The notes: a model not told the origin generated them from the sequence alone. DNA of 64,000 nucleotides from JAXMCK01 sp046349395 (GCA_046349395.1 JAXMCK010000010.1:84744-148743), one strand, 5' to 3'. Counted from the first letter of the stretch, positions 8,497-16,879 are shown. Made by a program: numbers and translations.

Positions 8497-10102
8497 TGTT
8501 GCAACCGAGTTGAAGTGTCGTGGTGGTGTGCAAAGCAGAAGTGTCGGTGGCTGGTGTGTCCGGGGCTGTGGAGCCGGAGGCGGAGCAGCCCCGGAGGCGC
8601 GGCGCGAACCGTCGGGTAGGGGGCGGCAGCGTCAAAGGAGGGTCGGGTCGAGTTGGCCCTGTGGCGGCACGGGCTGCTCGGCACGACGCCGCTCCATCAT
8701 CCGGTCGACGAGGGTCTTCCGCCTCCTCGGCGGTTGGCCTCTCTTGCGGTAGCCGCTCTTCTCGCTGTTGGTCTTCGGCCGCGGTGGCGGGCGTTGGTCC
8801 TGCTGGCTCTTGATGAAGGCCAGGGCCTCGCCGAGGCGCTTGTTCTCGACGATCGCGGCGTGGGTCACGCGTTGGTCCTTGTCGAACACCGTGTAGGGCA
8901 GGGACAGCCCCTTCCAGCGCACCTCGAGCCCGCCGTCGGCGAAGGCGTAGGTGTCGACATACTGCCCGGCGAGCCCCGCCGTCGTCTCGTTCGGTGTCAG
9001 CATGATTCGCTTGCGCTCGTAGGACAGGGTGAGCTGCTGGCCGACATAGCGCTGCTCGCGGTGGCAGAGGATGACACGCAGCCGCTCGGGCGTGACGTTC
9101 AGCGGCCGATGCCGGTCGTCGGGACGGGCCGGGACAATGGCGAAGCGGGCGTTGAAGCGCTCGATGAAGCCCGGCAGGAACGCGTTGCCGGCCGCGATGT
9201 CGCAGATCCCGGCCAGGCGCAGCTCTTTCACCAGGCGGTCCTACAGGGTCCGGTTGACCCGCTCGACCCGACCCTTCGCCTGGCTGGAGTTGGCGCAGAG
9301 GATCTCGATGTTCAGCTCCGCCAAGGCCCGGCCGAACTGGGTCATGCCCTGGCCACCCTTGGGCTCCTTGCGGGCGACGCGGAAGACCGAATGCTTGTCG
9401 CTGTAGAAGGCGACCGGGCAGCCATGCGCCTCGAGATAGCCTCGCAGCGCCTCGAAATAGGCGAAGGCACTTTCGGAAGGCACGAACAGCAGCCGCATCA
9501 GGCGGCCCGTCGCATCGTCGATGAAGACCAGCAGCGTGCAGGGATCGGCCCGGTCCTCGAACCAGCGATGCTCGCTGCCGTCGATCTGCACGAGCTCGCC
9601 CAGGGCCTCGCGGCGCAGCCGCGGCTGGTGGAAGCTGCGGCGCTGCCGGCGCGACAGCCACAGCCCGGCCTCGCTCATCCAGCCGCGCAGCGTCTCGCGC
9701 GAGACCTTCAGATCATGTCGCCCGGCCAGCATCTCGGCCGCCAGTGTCGGGCCGAAGTCCGGATAGTGCTCGCGCACCAGCTGCACCGCACGCTCACGCG
9801 TCGCCCCCGCGATCCTGTTGTTCGACGGTCGGCCACGGGCCTTGTGCGCGATCGCACCGGCGCCACCCAGGCGGTAGGCCTGCAGCAGGCGGTGCACCTG
9901 CCGGGTGCTCAGCGCCAGCACCACCGATGCCGAGGCCACCGTCCGCACCAGGCTCACCACCTCGGCCAGAACCCGGACCCGCTGCAGCTCCCGCACGCTC
10001 ATCGCCGTCCAGCCCAAGCCAGCTCTCCCAGCCCGTCCGACCGGGCAGGGAAACTGACATTCCTACTTTGCTCAGGCAGGACAGTCTAACTTTGCGCCTA
10101 CA
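8497..10102 (-). mobile_element. ISNCY-type insertion sequence, complete ends, inactivated
   Basis: A 1,606-bp element. The ends are imperfect inverted repeats (both start TGT, and about 14 of 23 bases match). They are flanked by a perfect 6-bp direct repeat GACCAG at 8,491-8,496 and 10,103-10,108, which I read as the target-site duplication. Each end carries a repeated internal motif: GACA-N5-ACTTTGC twice at the right end (10,056 and 10,080, 24 bp apart) and TGTC at 8,516 and 8,542 at the left end. These are likely transposase-binding sites. The single transposase on the minus strand is interrupted by one stop codon. The intact ends suggest a recent insertion, possibly still mobilisable in trans. 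Confidence 0.85.
8632..10002 (-). pseudogene. ISNCY family transposase, split by an in-frame amber codon
   Basis: This is the DDE transposase of the IS. Reading from ATG 10,002 it has an N-terminal helix-turn-helix (LSTRQVHRLLQAYR) and the catalytic blocks VQIDGSEHRWFED, FYSDKHSVF and AKGRVERVNRTL. A TAG at 9,241-9,243 then interrupts it. The same frame continues at once with DRLVKELRLAGI and runs to TGA 8,632. ISNCY relatives read RTLQDRLVKEL here, so a single CAG-to-TAG change explains the break. Nothing else is damaged. The upstream part alone (about 253 residues) contains D, D and E but lacks the C-terminal 200 residues and is probably inactive. Confidence 0.88.
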
Positions 10103-10108
10103 GACCAG
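10103..10108. repeat. Right copy of IS target-site duplication GACCAG
   Basis: GACCAG lies directly outside the right IS end and is identical to 8,491-8,496. Removing the IS and one copy restores a short spacer between the response regulator and the hairpin at 10,223-10,255. Confidence 0.75.
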
Positions 10109-10222
10109 ATTTGGCGAGAAGTAAGATTATGGAGAATAAGTGTGAGCCGGTGGAATGGACGCCGTTGAGCAGCGACACCGACTCACCCAGCAGTTTGTGC
10201 ATCGGTCGAGCTACGAAGGGGG

Positions 10223-10255
10223 GCTCCCGGCATCCGATCTATCGATGCCGGGAGC
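10223..10255. terminator. Strong 12-bp hairpin between convergent genes
   Basis: A perfect 12-bp stem (GCTCCCGGCATC with GATGCCGGGAGC) surrounds a 9-base loop. It lies downstream of the minus-strand gene 10,325-10,669 and, before the IS inserted, close behind the plus-strand response regulator. Neither side has a good U-run, so it is at best a non-canonical bidirectional terminator. Apart from it I see nothing else in 10,109-10,324. Confidence 0.4.
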
Positions 10256-10324
10256 AGGAGCAACTCTTTCCGGCTCCGCCGCCACAGGTCGGAGCCGCAA
10301 GACGATCGAGTGGCTCGGTGTCGA

Positions 10325-10669
10325 TCAGTTCCAGTAGACGGCCTGCTGCACGAAGACCTTGTCGTCCTGACGGCTGATCTGAATGGTCGTGGGTGCGGTA
10401 TTGACCTCGTTCGGGGTCGACAGCGTCACGCTCTGGCCATCAGCCAGAACCGCCTCGACGCGCACCGGGCTGTTGTCCTCGCCCTGTGAGAGGACGGCAA
10501 CGACGCGGTAGCCGCTGTCCTCGACCGTGTAGTAGGCGACGCCGCTCATCGTGCCGAGCTCGATGGGGCGACCCTGAATCGGGCGCATGCCGCTGCCGGA
10601 CCCGGCATAGGCTGAAGCGGTCAGGACGAGTGCCAGAGCGGAAGCGACGACTGCACCGCGGATCTTCAT
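10325..10669 (-). CDS. Small secreted protein of unknown function
   Basis: A 114-residue protein from ATG 10,669, preceded by GGAGCAGACCC. The N-terminus MKIRGAVVASALALVLTASAYA is a clear Sec signal peptide cleaved after about residue 22. The mature part of about 92 residues has no cysteine. It contains YYTVEDSGYRVVAVLSQG and VRVEAVLADGQSVTLSTP, a beta-rich look. I do not recognise the family. It is divergent from the cyclase gene at 10,925, and a 21-bp inverted repeat lies between them. The product is probably periplasmic. Confidence 0.72.
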   Translation of the reverse strand: MKIRGAVVASALALVLTASAYAGSGSGMRPIQGRPIELGTMSGVAYYTVEDSGYRVVAVLSQGEDNSPVRVEAVLADGQSVTLSTPNEVNTAPTTIQISRQDDKVFVQQAVYWN

Positions 10670-10773
10670 GGGTCTGCTCCTACATTCCCCGCCGCGCATG
10701 AGGTCTGCGGCCAACCTTGATCAGGAGAATCGGATCGACAGGTCTATTAGTCCAACAGATTGTACTGATAATG

Positions 10774-10794
10774 TCCATCGATGATATCGATGGA
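10774..10794. promoter_or_regulatory. Inverted repeat upstream of cyclase gene
   Basis: Perfect 9-base arms (TCCATCGAT and ATCGATGGA) are separated by 3 bases. The repeat lies in the 255-bp gap between the divergent secreted-protein gene and the cyclase gene, about 130 bp before the cyclase start. Its symmetry fits a dimeric regulator site. Nothing else in the window carries the same motif. Functional assignment is inference. Confidence 0.4.
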
Positions 10795-10924
10795 GCTCGA
10801 TCCAGCCGACCCACTGGGCATCGACGATCTCGCATCCGACGGATCGTCATTCGCGGGGTTGCCCCACATGCGCTAAGGTGGAACATGGCGTGCTCGAGGT
10901 GCGCATGCCCCGTGGCCAGAGCCG

Positions 10925-12697
10925 ATGTCGGAAGCCGCCGTCAGTCGCCGTCTCGCCGTCATCCTCGCCGCTGACATCGTCGGCTACAGCCGACTGATGG
11001 CGGAGGACGAAGCCGCCACCCTTGCAGCCCTCGAACAGTCGCGTCGCCTGCTCGCGACCCTCGTCGACGAGCATGACGGCCGCATCTTCAACCTCGCCGG
11101 CGACGGCACGCTCGCGGAGTTCGGGAGCCCCGTTCAGGCGGTACGGGCCGCCGTCGCCATCCAGCGGGCGCTGGCACGCCGCAACAGCGATCTCCCGGAA
11201 CAACGGCGCCTGAAGCTTAGGATCGGGATCAATCTGGGCGATGTGGTCGTCCAGGGCGACGATCTCCTGGGCGACGGCGTCAACATCGCCGCCCGCCTGC
11301 AAGGATTGGCCGAACCGCAGCAGATCTGCATTGCGGCCTCCGTCCACGATCAGATCGAAGGCAAGGTCGGCTTTCCCCTGACGAGCCTCGGCGAGCAGCG
11401 GCTGAAGAATCTACCACGCGCGGTCCAGACGTATCTCGTGGACTGGACCCTGGAGACGCCTCGGGTCGAGCGCGATGGCGACACGGGTGCGCTGCCCCTT
11501 CCGGATCGGCCATCGATCGCGGTACTGCCCTTCGCCAATGTCGGCCAGGACCCGAACCAGGACTACTTCGCCGACGGGCTCACCGAGGATCTGATCTCCA
11601 CCCTCGCCAAGTATCGTTGGTTCTTCGTCATCGGCCGCAATTCGAGCTTTACCTACAAAGGCCGCGCAGTGACGGCACCACAGGTGGGGCGCGACCTCGG
11701 CGTCGCCTATGTGATCGAAGGCAGCGTGCGCCGCTCGGGTGACCGAGTTCGGGTGACCGCCCAGCTGATCGAGGCCCGAACCGATCATCACCTCTGGGCC
11801 GACCGTTACGACCGCGACCTGACCGAACTGTTCGCCTTGCAAGACGAGATCGTTGATCGGGTCGCCGCCGTGATCGAGCCCGGTATGCTGCGGTCCGAGG
11901 CACAACGGCGGGGTCGAGGAACGAGCGGTGCCATGAGTGCTTGGGACCTCGTCTTCCAAGGCATGTGGTACTTCCATCACTGGCGGAGGGAGCACCATCA
12001 TACGGCATGCGAGCTTTTCCGCCGTGCCATCGCCGCCGACCCACTCCTGCCCGCCGGCCACATCTGGCTCTGCCGCGGTCTCGACGGCATGAGATATTAC
12101 GGCTGGAGCGTCGATCTCGTTGCTGACCTGCGCGAGGAGACCGCAGCTGCGGAGCGGATCCAGCAGTTCGGCGAGGCGGATCCCTATGCTCTCTACGCGA
12201 TCACCATTCAGGCCAATGCCGTCGGCAACTCTGGACGTGCGATCGACGCCGCCCAACGCACGATAGATCTTTGCCCGAGCTTCGCCCTGGGCCACGTCAT
12301 CCTCGGTGTGTCACGCATCTGGGCCGGCAGAGCGGCCGCCGCCATCGAGCCATTGCAGCGGGGGTTGCGCCTGAATCCCAGCGATACCCAGTCGTTTCAG
12401 TGGGTCCACTTTGTCAGCTTGGCCCGACTCCTTCTCGGCGACCTCGACCAAGCTCTTGAAAAGGCCACGGAAGCCGCTGTGCTGCGGCCCGACATCTATT
12501 GTGCACACCTGATCCGGACGGTGTCCCTCTCCCTGCTCGGGCGGGACGGTGATGCCCGTGAGGCTTTGGGCCAGATGCGCCAACGTTTGCTCGGGCCAAT
12601 GATCGTCGAGCAGTATCTTGATCGCTTCAAGAGCGCCGCGGACCGTGCCTTGGTTGAAGAAGGCCTTCGCCGCGCTGGATCGACGCCCGGCAGCTGA
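10925..12697 (+). CDS. Class III adenylate/guanylate cyclase with TolB-like and TPR regions
   Basis: A 590-residue cytosolic protein. Residues about 8-170 form a class III cyclase domain: metal Asp in AADIVGYS, second metal Asp in LAGDGTLAEF, and transition-state Asn/Arg in GDGVNIAARL. Residues about 195-320 match the TolB/FlgO-like N-terminal domain common in these alphaproteobacterial proteins (SIAVLPFANVGQD...YFADGLTEDL...RWFFVIGRNSSF). The C-terminal 250 residues look like TPR helices (AWDLVFQGMWYFHHW...ACELFRRAIAADP...AIEPLQRGLRLNPSD). It would make cAMP or cGMP; the nucleotide cannot be settled from sequence. No cyclic-nucleotide effector lies nearby. Confidence 0.88.
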   Translation: MSEAAVSRRLAVILAADIVGYSRLMAEDEAATLAALEQSRRLLATLVDEHDGRIFNLAGDGTLAEFGSPVQAVRAAVAIQRALARRNSDLPEQRRLKLRIGINLGDVVVQGDDLLGDGVNIAARLQGLAEPQQICIAASVHDQIEGKVGFPLTSLGEQRLKNLPRAVQTYLVDWTLETPRVERDGDTGALPLPDRPSIAVLPFANVGQDPNQDYFADGLTEDLISTLAKYRWFFVIGRNSSFTYKGRAVTAPQVGRDLGVAYVIEGSVRRSGDRVRVTAQLIEARTDHHLWADRYDRDLTELFALQDEIVDRVAAVIEPGMLRSEAQRRGRGTSGAMSAWDLVFQGMWYFHHWRREHHHTACELFRRAIAADPLLPAGHIWLCRGLDGMRYYGWSVDLVADLREETAAAERIQQFGEADPYALYAITIQANAVGNSGRAIDAAQRTIDLCPSFALGHVILGVSRIWAGRAAAAIEPLQRGLRLNPSDTQSFQWVHFVSLARLLLGDLDQALEKATEAAVLRPDIYCAHLIRTVSLSLLGRDGDAREALGQMRQRLLGPMIVEQYLDRFKSAADRALVEEGLRRAGSTPGS

Positions 12698-12765
12698 CAC
12701 TCGCCTAGCTTGTCCCTGTCGGTGCGGGCCTGTATGCGGGCGGCGGCTTTTTTGGAGCGGGAACG

Positions 12766-13248
12766 ATGGCACGGGCGGCGGTGGCGCTGGGCGCCAATCT
12801 GGGCGACCGTCGGGCGACGCTCGACTCCGCCGTGGCGATGATCGCGCGTGAGATCGGCGCCGTCGTGGCCCGCTCGGCATGGCTCGAGACGGCGGCCCTC
12901 ATCCATCCGGACGACCCGGCGCAGTCCTATCCGGCCTATCTCAACGGTGTCGTCCTGACGGACACCGACCTGCCGCCCCTGCAGATTCTGGTGAGGCTGC
13001 ACGCGATCGAGACCGCTCTCGGCCGCGACCGCAGCAAAGAGACGGCCCGCTGGCGGCCTCGTCTGATCGATCTCGATCTCGTTGCACTCGACGATACGGT
13101 CCTCGACACACCCGACCTCGTCCTGCCGCATCCTGAGATGCACAATCGCAGCTTCGTGCTGTCGCCGATGTGCGAGGTCTGGCCGGACTGGCGCCATCCC
13201 CGCCTGGGTCGGACCACTCGAGAGCTGGTCGCGGCCCTCGAAAACTAG
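12766..13248 (+). CDS. folK: 2-amino-4-hydroxy-6-hydroxymethyldihydropteridine pyrophosphokinase
   Basis: A 160-residue HPPK with start ATG preceded by GGAGCGGGAACG. It transfers pyrophosphate from ATP to 6-hydroxymethyl-dihydropterin, the step before dihydropteroate synthase. Visible motifs are ALGANLGDRRATL, the RxxRPRLIDLDLV-type motif (WRPRLIDLDLVALDD) and LPHPEMHNRSFVLSPM. Its stop codon shares bases with that of the convergent folP gene. It begins the pterin/C1-cofactor island and may supply folate, tetrahydromethanopterin, or both. Confidence 0.93.
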   Translation: MARAAVALGANLGDRRATLDSAVAMIAREIGAVVARSAWLETAALIHPDDPAQSYPAYLNGVVLTDTDLPPLQILVRLHAIETALGRDRSKETARWRPRLIDLDLVALDDTVLDTPDLVLPHPEMHNRSFVLSPMCEVWPDWRHPRLGRTTRELVAALEN

Positions 13249-14081
13249 TCGGCGAGCGGCAGGCGCATCTTTGCAGCCGCGTCGACGAACTGGGCGGCCA
13301 TCCGGATGTCGTGGGTTCGGATCATGGTCGCCCCTTTGTGCGTGGCCATGACACTCGTGTACTGCGAGAGCGGATCGCGCTCGGCGAGCGGGATGCCGAA
13401 GAAGCCCTTGCGCGAGCTGCCGATCAGCAGCGGAATCGGCCGAAACCGCGCCACCAGCTCGTCGAAGCGGGCGAGCAGCTCCCATGAATCCGCCGGATCC
13501 AGGCTGACGAACCGGCCCATGCCCGGGTCGAGGACGATCTGGTCCCAGGCGAGGCCCTGGCCGAGGGCGACGTCGACCCGCCGGCTCAGCCAGTCACCGA
13601 CCTCGCGGACCACGTCCTGGTAGGCGACGGGCCGGTCTGTCGCGTGCGGCAGCGGACCGTCCTTGGCGTACATCATCACGAGCACGGCGCCGAGGTCACG
13701 GACGACGTCGACCATGGCCGGGTCGGCACGCAGCGCCGACACGTCGTTGATCACCCGGGCACCCAGCTCCAGGCAGCGCATGGCGGTGACCGAGTGGTAG
13801 GTGTCGATCGAGAGCACCGCTTCGTGCGCCAGGAGGCGGACCACCGGCTCGATGCGCGCCAGTTCCTCGTCGCAGGTCAGGGGGCGGCTGCCGGGTGCGG
13901 TCGACTCGCCGCCGATGTCAAGCAGATGCGCCCCTTCCGACAGGAGCCGGCGACCGTGCTCGATGGCCACGTCGGCCGCAAGATAGCGGCCGCCGTCCGT
14001 AAAGGAATCGGGCGTGACGTTGAGCACCCCCATGAGCCAGGGGCGCATGGGCCCGAGTAGCTTGACGAGACGGTGCTGCAT
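13245..14081 (-). CDS. folP: Dihydropteroate synthase
   Basis: A 278-residue protein from ATG 14,081 (AAGG upstream). It joins a pterin pyrophosphate to an aminobenzoate. Motifs: MGVLNVTPDSFTDGG, DIGGESTAPGS, INDVSALRADP, LDPGMGRF, PLLIGSSRKGFFG and IRTHDI. Typical enzymes read LDPGIGFGK where this one has LDPGMGRFVS, a departure near the pterin pocket. Because MfnE-like, flavoprotein and DUF6513 genes follow, it could act in tetrahydromethanopterin rather than, or as well as, folate synthesis. That is inference. It converges on folK, with the stops overlapping in a CTAG, and diverges from the kinase gene 43 bp away. Confidence 0.9.
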   Translation of the reverse strand: MQHRLVKLLGPMRPWLMGVLNVTPDSFTDGGRYLAADVAIEHGRRLLSEGAHLLDIGGESTAPGSRPLTCDEELARIEPVVRLLAHEAVLSIDTYHSVTAMRCLELGARVINDVSALRADPAMVDVVRDLGAVLVMMYAKDGPLPHATDRPVAYQDVVREVGDWLSRRVDVALGQGLAWDQIVLDPGMGRFVSLDPADSWELLARFDELVARFRPIPLLIGSSRKGFFGIPLAERDPLSQYTSVMATHKGATMIRTHDIRMAAQFVDAAAKMRLPLAD

Positions 14082-14124
14082 GAAGCTGCCTTGGCCGACC
14101 GAGGCGCCGTTCTGGAGAGCCGGG

Positions 14125-14754
14125 ATGTGGATCGTCAAGCTCGGCGGCAGCCTGCACGAAGCGCCGTCGCTGCGCGCACGCCTCACCGAGATCGCCACCG
14201 TTCCCGGTCCGGCCCGCATCGTGGTGCCAGGTGGCGGACCGTTCGCGGACACGGTTCGGGCCTTGCAACCACGGCTCGGCGTCGACGACCTCGCCGCCCA
14301 TCGCATGGCGATCCTGGCGATGCAGCAATACGGCATCGCCCTGCACTCGCTGGAGCCGCGCCTCGACCTGGCTCAGACCGAGGCCGAGCTGCGCCGAGCG
14401 CATGCGGTGGTCTGGCTGCCGTGGCTTCTGGCTGGCCTGGAACCCGCCATTCGGGCGAGCTGGGACGTAACCTCGGACAGCCTCGCGGCCTGGCTCGCGG
14501 CGCGCCTCGGTGCCGAAACCCTGGTCCTGGTAAAGTCGGCGGCCGTTGCAGCCGGCGAGGCTAGTGCTACGGAACTTGCCGAGAGTGGCTTGGTCGATGC
14601 TGCCTTTCCGGCCTACGCCGCAGCTTTCGGCGGGACGATTCGCGTCGTCCACCGCGACACGGCGTTCCCGGGTGGACCCTATCTGCGCGTTCTCGCTTCG
14701 TCCTCCAGCGACTCCGGATCGTCCGCCTCCACCACGAGCCGGGCTGCGCGATAG
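14125..14754 (+). CDS. Amino-acid-kinase-fold protein, MfnE-like
   Basis: 209 residues from ATG 14,125 with GGAG upstream. The fold is shown by MWIVKLGGSL, IVVPGGGPFADTVR, AAHRMAILAMQQYG, WDVTSDSLAAWLAARLGAETLVLVKS. These phrases match the kinases found with bacterial tetrahydromethanopterin/methanofuran genes, related to archaeal MfnE, which phosphorylates aminomethylfuran-methyl phosphate. Here it would act in making the furan moiety of methanofuran, next to mfnB in this window. The function is by family and context. The last 76 bp overlap the convergent recX gene, and the C-terminal run ASSSSDSGSSASTTSRAAR is low-complexity and may be a read-through of the recX strand. Confidence 0.75.
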   Translation: MWIVKLGGSLHEAPSLRARLTEIATVPGPARIVVPGGGPFADTVRALQPRLGVDDLAAHRMAILAMQQYGIALHSLEPRLDLAQTEAELRRAHAVVWLPWLLAGLEPAIRASWDVTSDSLAAWLAARLGAETLVLVKSAAVAAGEASATELAESGLVDAAFPAYAAAFGGTIRVVHRDTAFPGGPYLRVLASSSSDSGSSASTTSRAAR

Positions 14755-15254
14755 CCGAAGCCGGCCCGGCCGAGGGCTGCAAGGTCCTGCCCCCTTTGTT
14801 CCGCTCGCGACCCGGCCGGCCGCCATGGCCCGAGCCTCCGACGGCGTGCGAAGGCGATGGCTGCTGCGAGTTCGGGATCGCCCTCTTCCTCCTGCAGACG
14901 ACACAACGCTTCCGCGACAGCGGATTCTGTCAGCCCCTTCGCCGCAAGGGCGGCACGGATCCGAGCGGGCGAGCGGCCCCACGCGGCGAGGCGACGGGCG
15001 AGGGTGAGGGCGAAGAGGCCATCGTCGATGAGGCCGGCCGCCGACACACGACCAACGATCGTGTCGACGTCGGCGCGCACCCGCTCCGCGTCGATTCCGA
15101 GGGCCTGCGCATCGCGAAGAGCGCGTCGCAAGAGCACGCGGCGCAGGTGGGCGGCCGTCGTGGCATACCGTTCGAGGTAACGTAGAGCACGCGCGTGCAG
15201 CCGCTCGGGCGTCGGCGGCCGCGGCAGACGGCGCTGTGGTTCGTCACCGGACAC
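14679..15254 (-). CDS. recX: RecX family regulatory protein
   Basis: 191 residues from GTG 15,254. RecX-type three-helix repeats are visible: ARALRYLERYATTAAHLRRVLLRRA, VGRVSAAGLIDDGLFALTLARRLAAWGRSPARIRAALAAKGL and AVAEALCRLQEEE. RecX proteins bind RecA filaments and limit recombination. recA is not nearby; alphaproteobacterial recX is often unlinked. The 3' end overlaps the convergent kinase gene by 76 bp. The gap 15,255-15,468 upstream shows no convincing gene. Confidence 0.8.
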   Translation of the reverse strand: MSGDEPQRRLPRPPTPERLHARALRYLERYATTAAHLRRVLLRRALRDAQALGIDAERVRADVDTIVGRVSAAGLIDDGLFALTLARRLAAWGRSPARIRAALAAKGLTESAVAEALCRLQEEEGDPELAAAIAFARRRRLGPWRPAGSRAEQRGQDLAALGRAGFGYRAARLVVEADDPESLEDEARTRR

Positions 15255-15468
15255 GGCAGGTCCTTCTGGTCCGCCCGAACAACGGCCTACACGGTGGAGC
15301 AGCTACTCAGAAGCGGCTCGCGGCGGAAAGCGTACGCCGCCCGAGGCTGGGGCCGACCCTACTGTGGGAAAGGACGCACTCGCGCCGGCTGCCGTTCGAC
15401 GATGCCTCGCTTGACAGTCAGGACGCCGCCGCCGACCTCTCCGGGTCCATGGCGAGGACGATGCCTTC

Positions 15469-16038
15469 GTGAGCGACTGGATCGACGACGAGCCGAAGCC
15501 CGAACGCCGGCGCCTCGCCTGGGGACTGACGGGGTCGGGTCACGACTTCGTCGAATGTCTCGACCTGATGCGCCGGATCGGGGCCATGGACGTCTTCCTG
15601 TCCAAGGCGGCGGCCGAGGTCATCTTCATGTATACCAAGGACCGCGACCCCTTTCCGCCCGAGATCCGGCTGATCAAGGACACGTCCGCCTCGGCGGCCC
15701 CGGTCGGCCGCTTCTATCACGGCTGGTACCACACGCTGGTCGTGGCGCCTGCCACCTCGAACACGGTGGCGAAGTGCGTCGCCGGTATCTCCGACACGCT
15801 GGTCACCAACGTCTTCGCGCAAGCCGGCAAGTGCCGCGTGCCGATCATCGTCTATGCCTGCGACACGAAGCCGGTGCACGACACCATGGCACCGGGCGGG
15901 ATGGTGCGCCTGTGGCCCCGCCGGGTCGACCTCGACAATACCGAGCGGCTGAAGGCGTTCGAGGACACGACCGTCGTCGAGGGCATGGACGATCTGGAAG
16001 CGGCCCTGACCGCCCGCCTCGCCTTGATCTCCGCCTGA
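15469..16038 (+). CDS. Flavoprotein, dihydromethanopterin reductase (DmrA/AfpA)-like
   Basis: 189 residues from GTG 15,469 with GAGGA upstream. The flavoprotein (Pfam Flavoprotein) fold is indicated by LAWGLTGSGHDFVECLDLM, the central VVAPATSNTVAKCVAGISDTLVTNVFAQA and VPIIVYACDTKP. Members next to C1-cofactor genes include DmrA/DmrX and archaeoflavoprotein AfpA, which reduce dihydromethanopterin or shuttle electrons. The expected role is the last step to tetrahydromethanopterin, by context. It is followed by the small gene cassette 16,086-17,298 and then the DUF6513 gene. Phosphopantothenoylcysteine decarboxylase belongs to the same fold, but the neighbours argue against it. Confidence 0.75.
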   Translation: MSDWIDDEPKPERRRLAWGLTGSGHDFVECLDLMRRIGAMDVFLSKAAAEVIFMYTKDRDPFPPEIRLIKDTSASAAPVGRFYHGWYHTLVVAPATSNTVAKCVAGISDTLVTNVFAQAGKCRVPIIVYACDTKPVHDTMAPGGMVRLWPRRVDLDNTERLKAFEDTTVVEGMDDLEAALTARLALISA

Positions 16039-16085
16039 TCCCGCCGATATTATCATGTGATGTGCATGTGCAGGGATCGACTCCG

Positions 16086-16391
16086 ATGGCCGTAGCAACT
16101 GCCCGTGTCACCGTGCTGATGCCGCCCGACGAGAAGGCGAAGCTCGTCGCCTGGGCGAAGCAGGCCGGCGTCTCCGTCGGCGAGTTCGTCCGCGGCCTGC
16201 TGCTCGACCGCATGTCGGACGAGGCGCTCGAAGCGGAGTTGCAGCGACACCGGCCGGAGATCGAAAACCTCCTGGACGAGCTGGATCGCCGCCACACCGC
16301 CGCCATGACCTCGGTTGAAGAGGCTCTGGCCGAGGTCGCGGCCCTGAAGCGCGAGCGTCTGGAGCAGACCGTTGGCGATCAAGCTCGCTGA
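16086..16391 (+). CDS. Small ribbon-helix-helix-like protein
   Basis: 101 residues. The N-terminal 45 residues (TARVTVLMPPDEKAKLVAWAKQAGVSVGEFVRGLLLDR) look like a ribbon-helix-helix or plasmid-mobilisation DNA-binding motif: a beta strand followed by two helices. The C-terminus is a charged helix. It overlaps the next small gene by 20 bp. The pair precedes a VapBC module, so it may be part of a small mobile or toxin-antitoxin cassette. The exact function is unknown. Confidence 0.65.
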   Translation: MAVATARVTVLMPPDEKAKLVAWAKQAGVSVGEFVRGLLLDRMSDEALEAELQRHRPEIENLLDELDRRHTAAMTSVEEALAEVAALKRERLEQTVGDQAR

Positions 16392-16587
16392 ACGCATCCT
16401 CGGCACGCTGAAACGGCTGCTGGAACTCGAGGACAAAGTTGAGGCCCTGGCCGGGACCGTCCGTACGCTGGCCGAAGAGACGCGCTCGCTCGACCGCCGC
16501 CTGATCCGAGTCGAGACCACACTTGAGCTCGCCACGCGCGGCGCCTTCCAGCCGCAGCTCACACCACCCGATCCCGACCGGCGCTGA
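16372..16587 (+). CDS. Small coiled-coil protein, hypothetical
   Basis: 71 residues if started at TTG 16,372, overlapping the preceding gene by 20 bp. The middle (LLELEDKVEALAGTVRTLAEETRSLDRRLIRVETTLEL) has clear heptads and should form a coiled coil. I recognise no family. The overlap and shared direction with the RHH-like gene suggest they are translated together, perhaps as a DNA-binding protein and a partner. Confidence 0.5.
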   Translation: MAIKLAERILGTLKRLLELEDKVEALAGTVRTLAEETRSLDRRLIRVETTLELATRGAFQPQLTPPDPDRR

Positions 16588-16636
16588 GCATTGACCCCAC
16601 GGGGTCGTGGGGCCACCCTCGCCAGCGGGGGTGGAC

Positions 16637-16879
16637 ATGGCCGACGTGAAGATCCGCAAGCTCGACGACTGGGTGCTGGAGGCGCACCGCGCCCGCGCCC
16701 AGGCCGCCGGTCGCAGCGTCGAGGAGGAGCTGCGCCGCGTGCTGACCGAGGCCGTCCTCGCCGAGCGCCGGGCCGTGGTGGAGCGCCTGCGTCGGATCCG
16801 AGAGCAGCAGCGCGAGCGCTACGGCACCTTCCCAGACAGCACGCCCGAGATACGGGCCGAGCGCGAGAGCTGGAGTTGA
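16637..16879 (+). CDS. FitA/VapB-type antitoxin
   Basis: 80 residues from ATG 16,637, after a GGGGGTGG stretch. The N-terminus VKIRKLDDWVLEAHRARAQAAGRSVEEELRRVL is the FitA/VapB ribbon-helix-helix type (strand, then two helices with G-x-S-x-E-E). The C-terminal tail would wrap the toxin. Its TGA overlaps the TTG start of the PIN toxin. Such antitoxins also repress their own operon. Confidence 0.82.
   Translation: MADVKIRKLDDWVLEAHRARAQAAGRSVEEELRRVLTEAVLAERRAVVERLRRIREQQRERYGTFPDSTPEIRAERESWS

Noticed and set aside
15255..15468. A gene between recX and the flavoprotein
   Set aside because: Short plus-strand frames here have no ribosome-binding site or recognisable domain; the region is more likely the promoter area of the two divergent genes.
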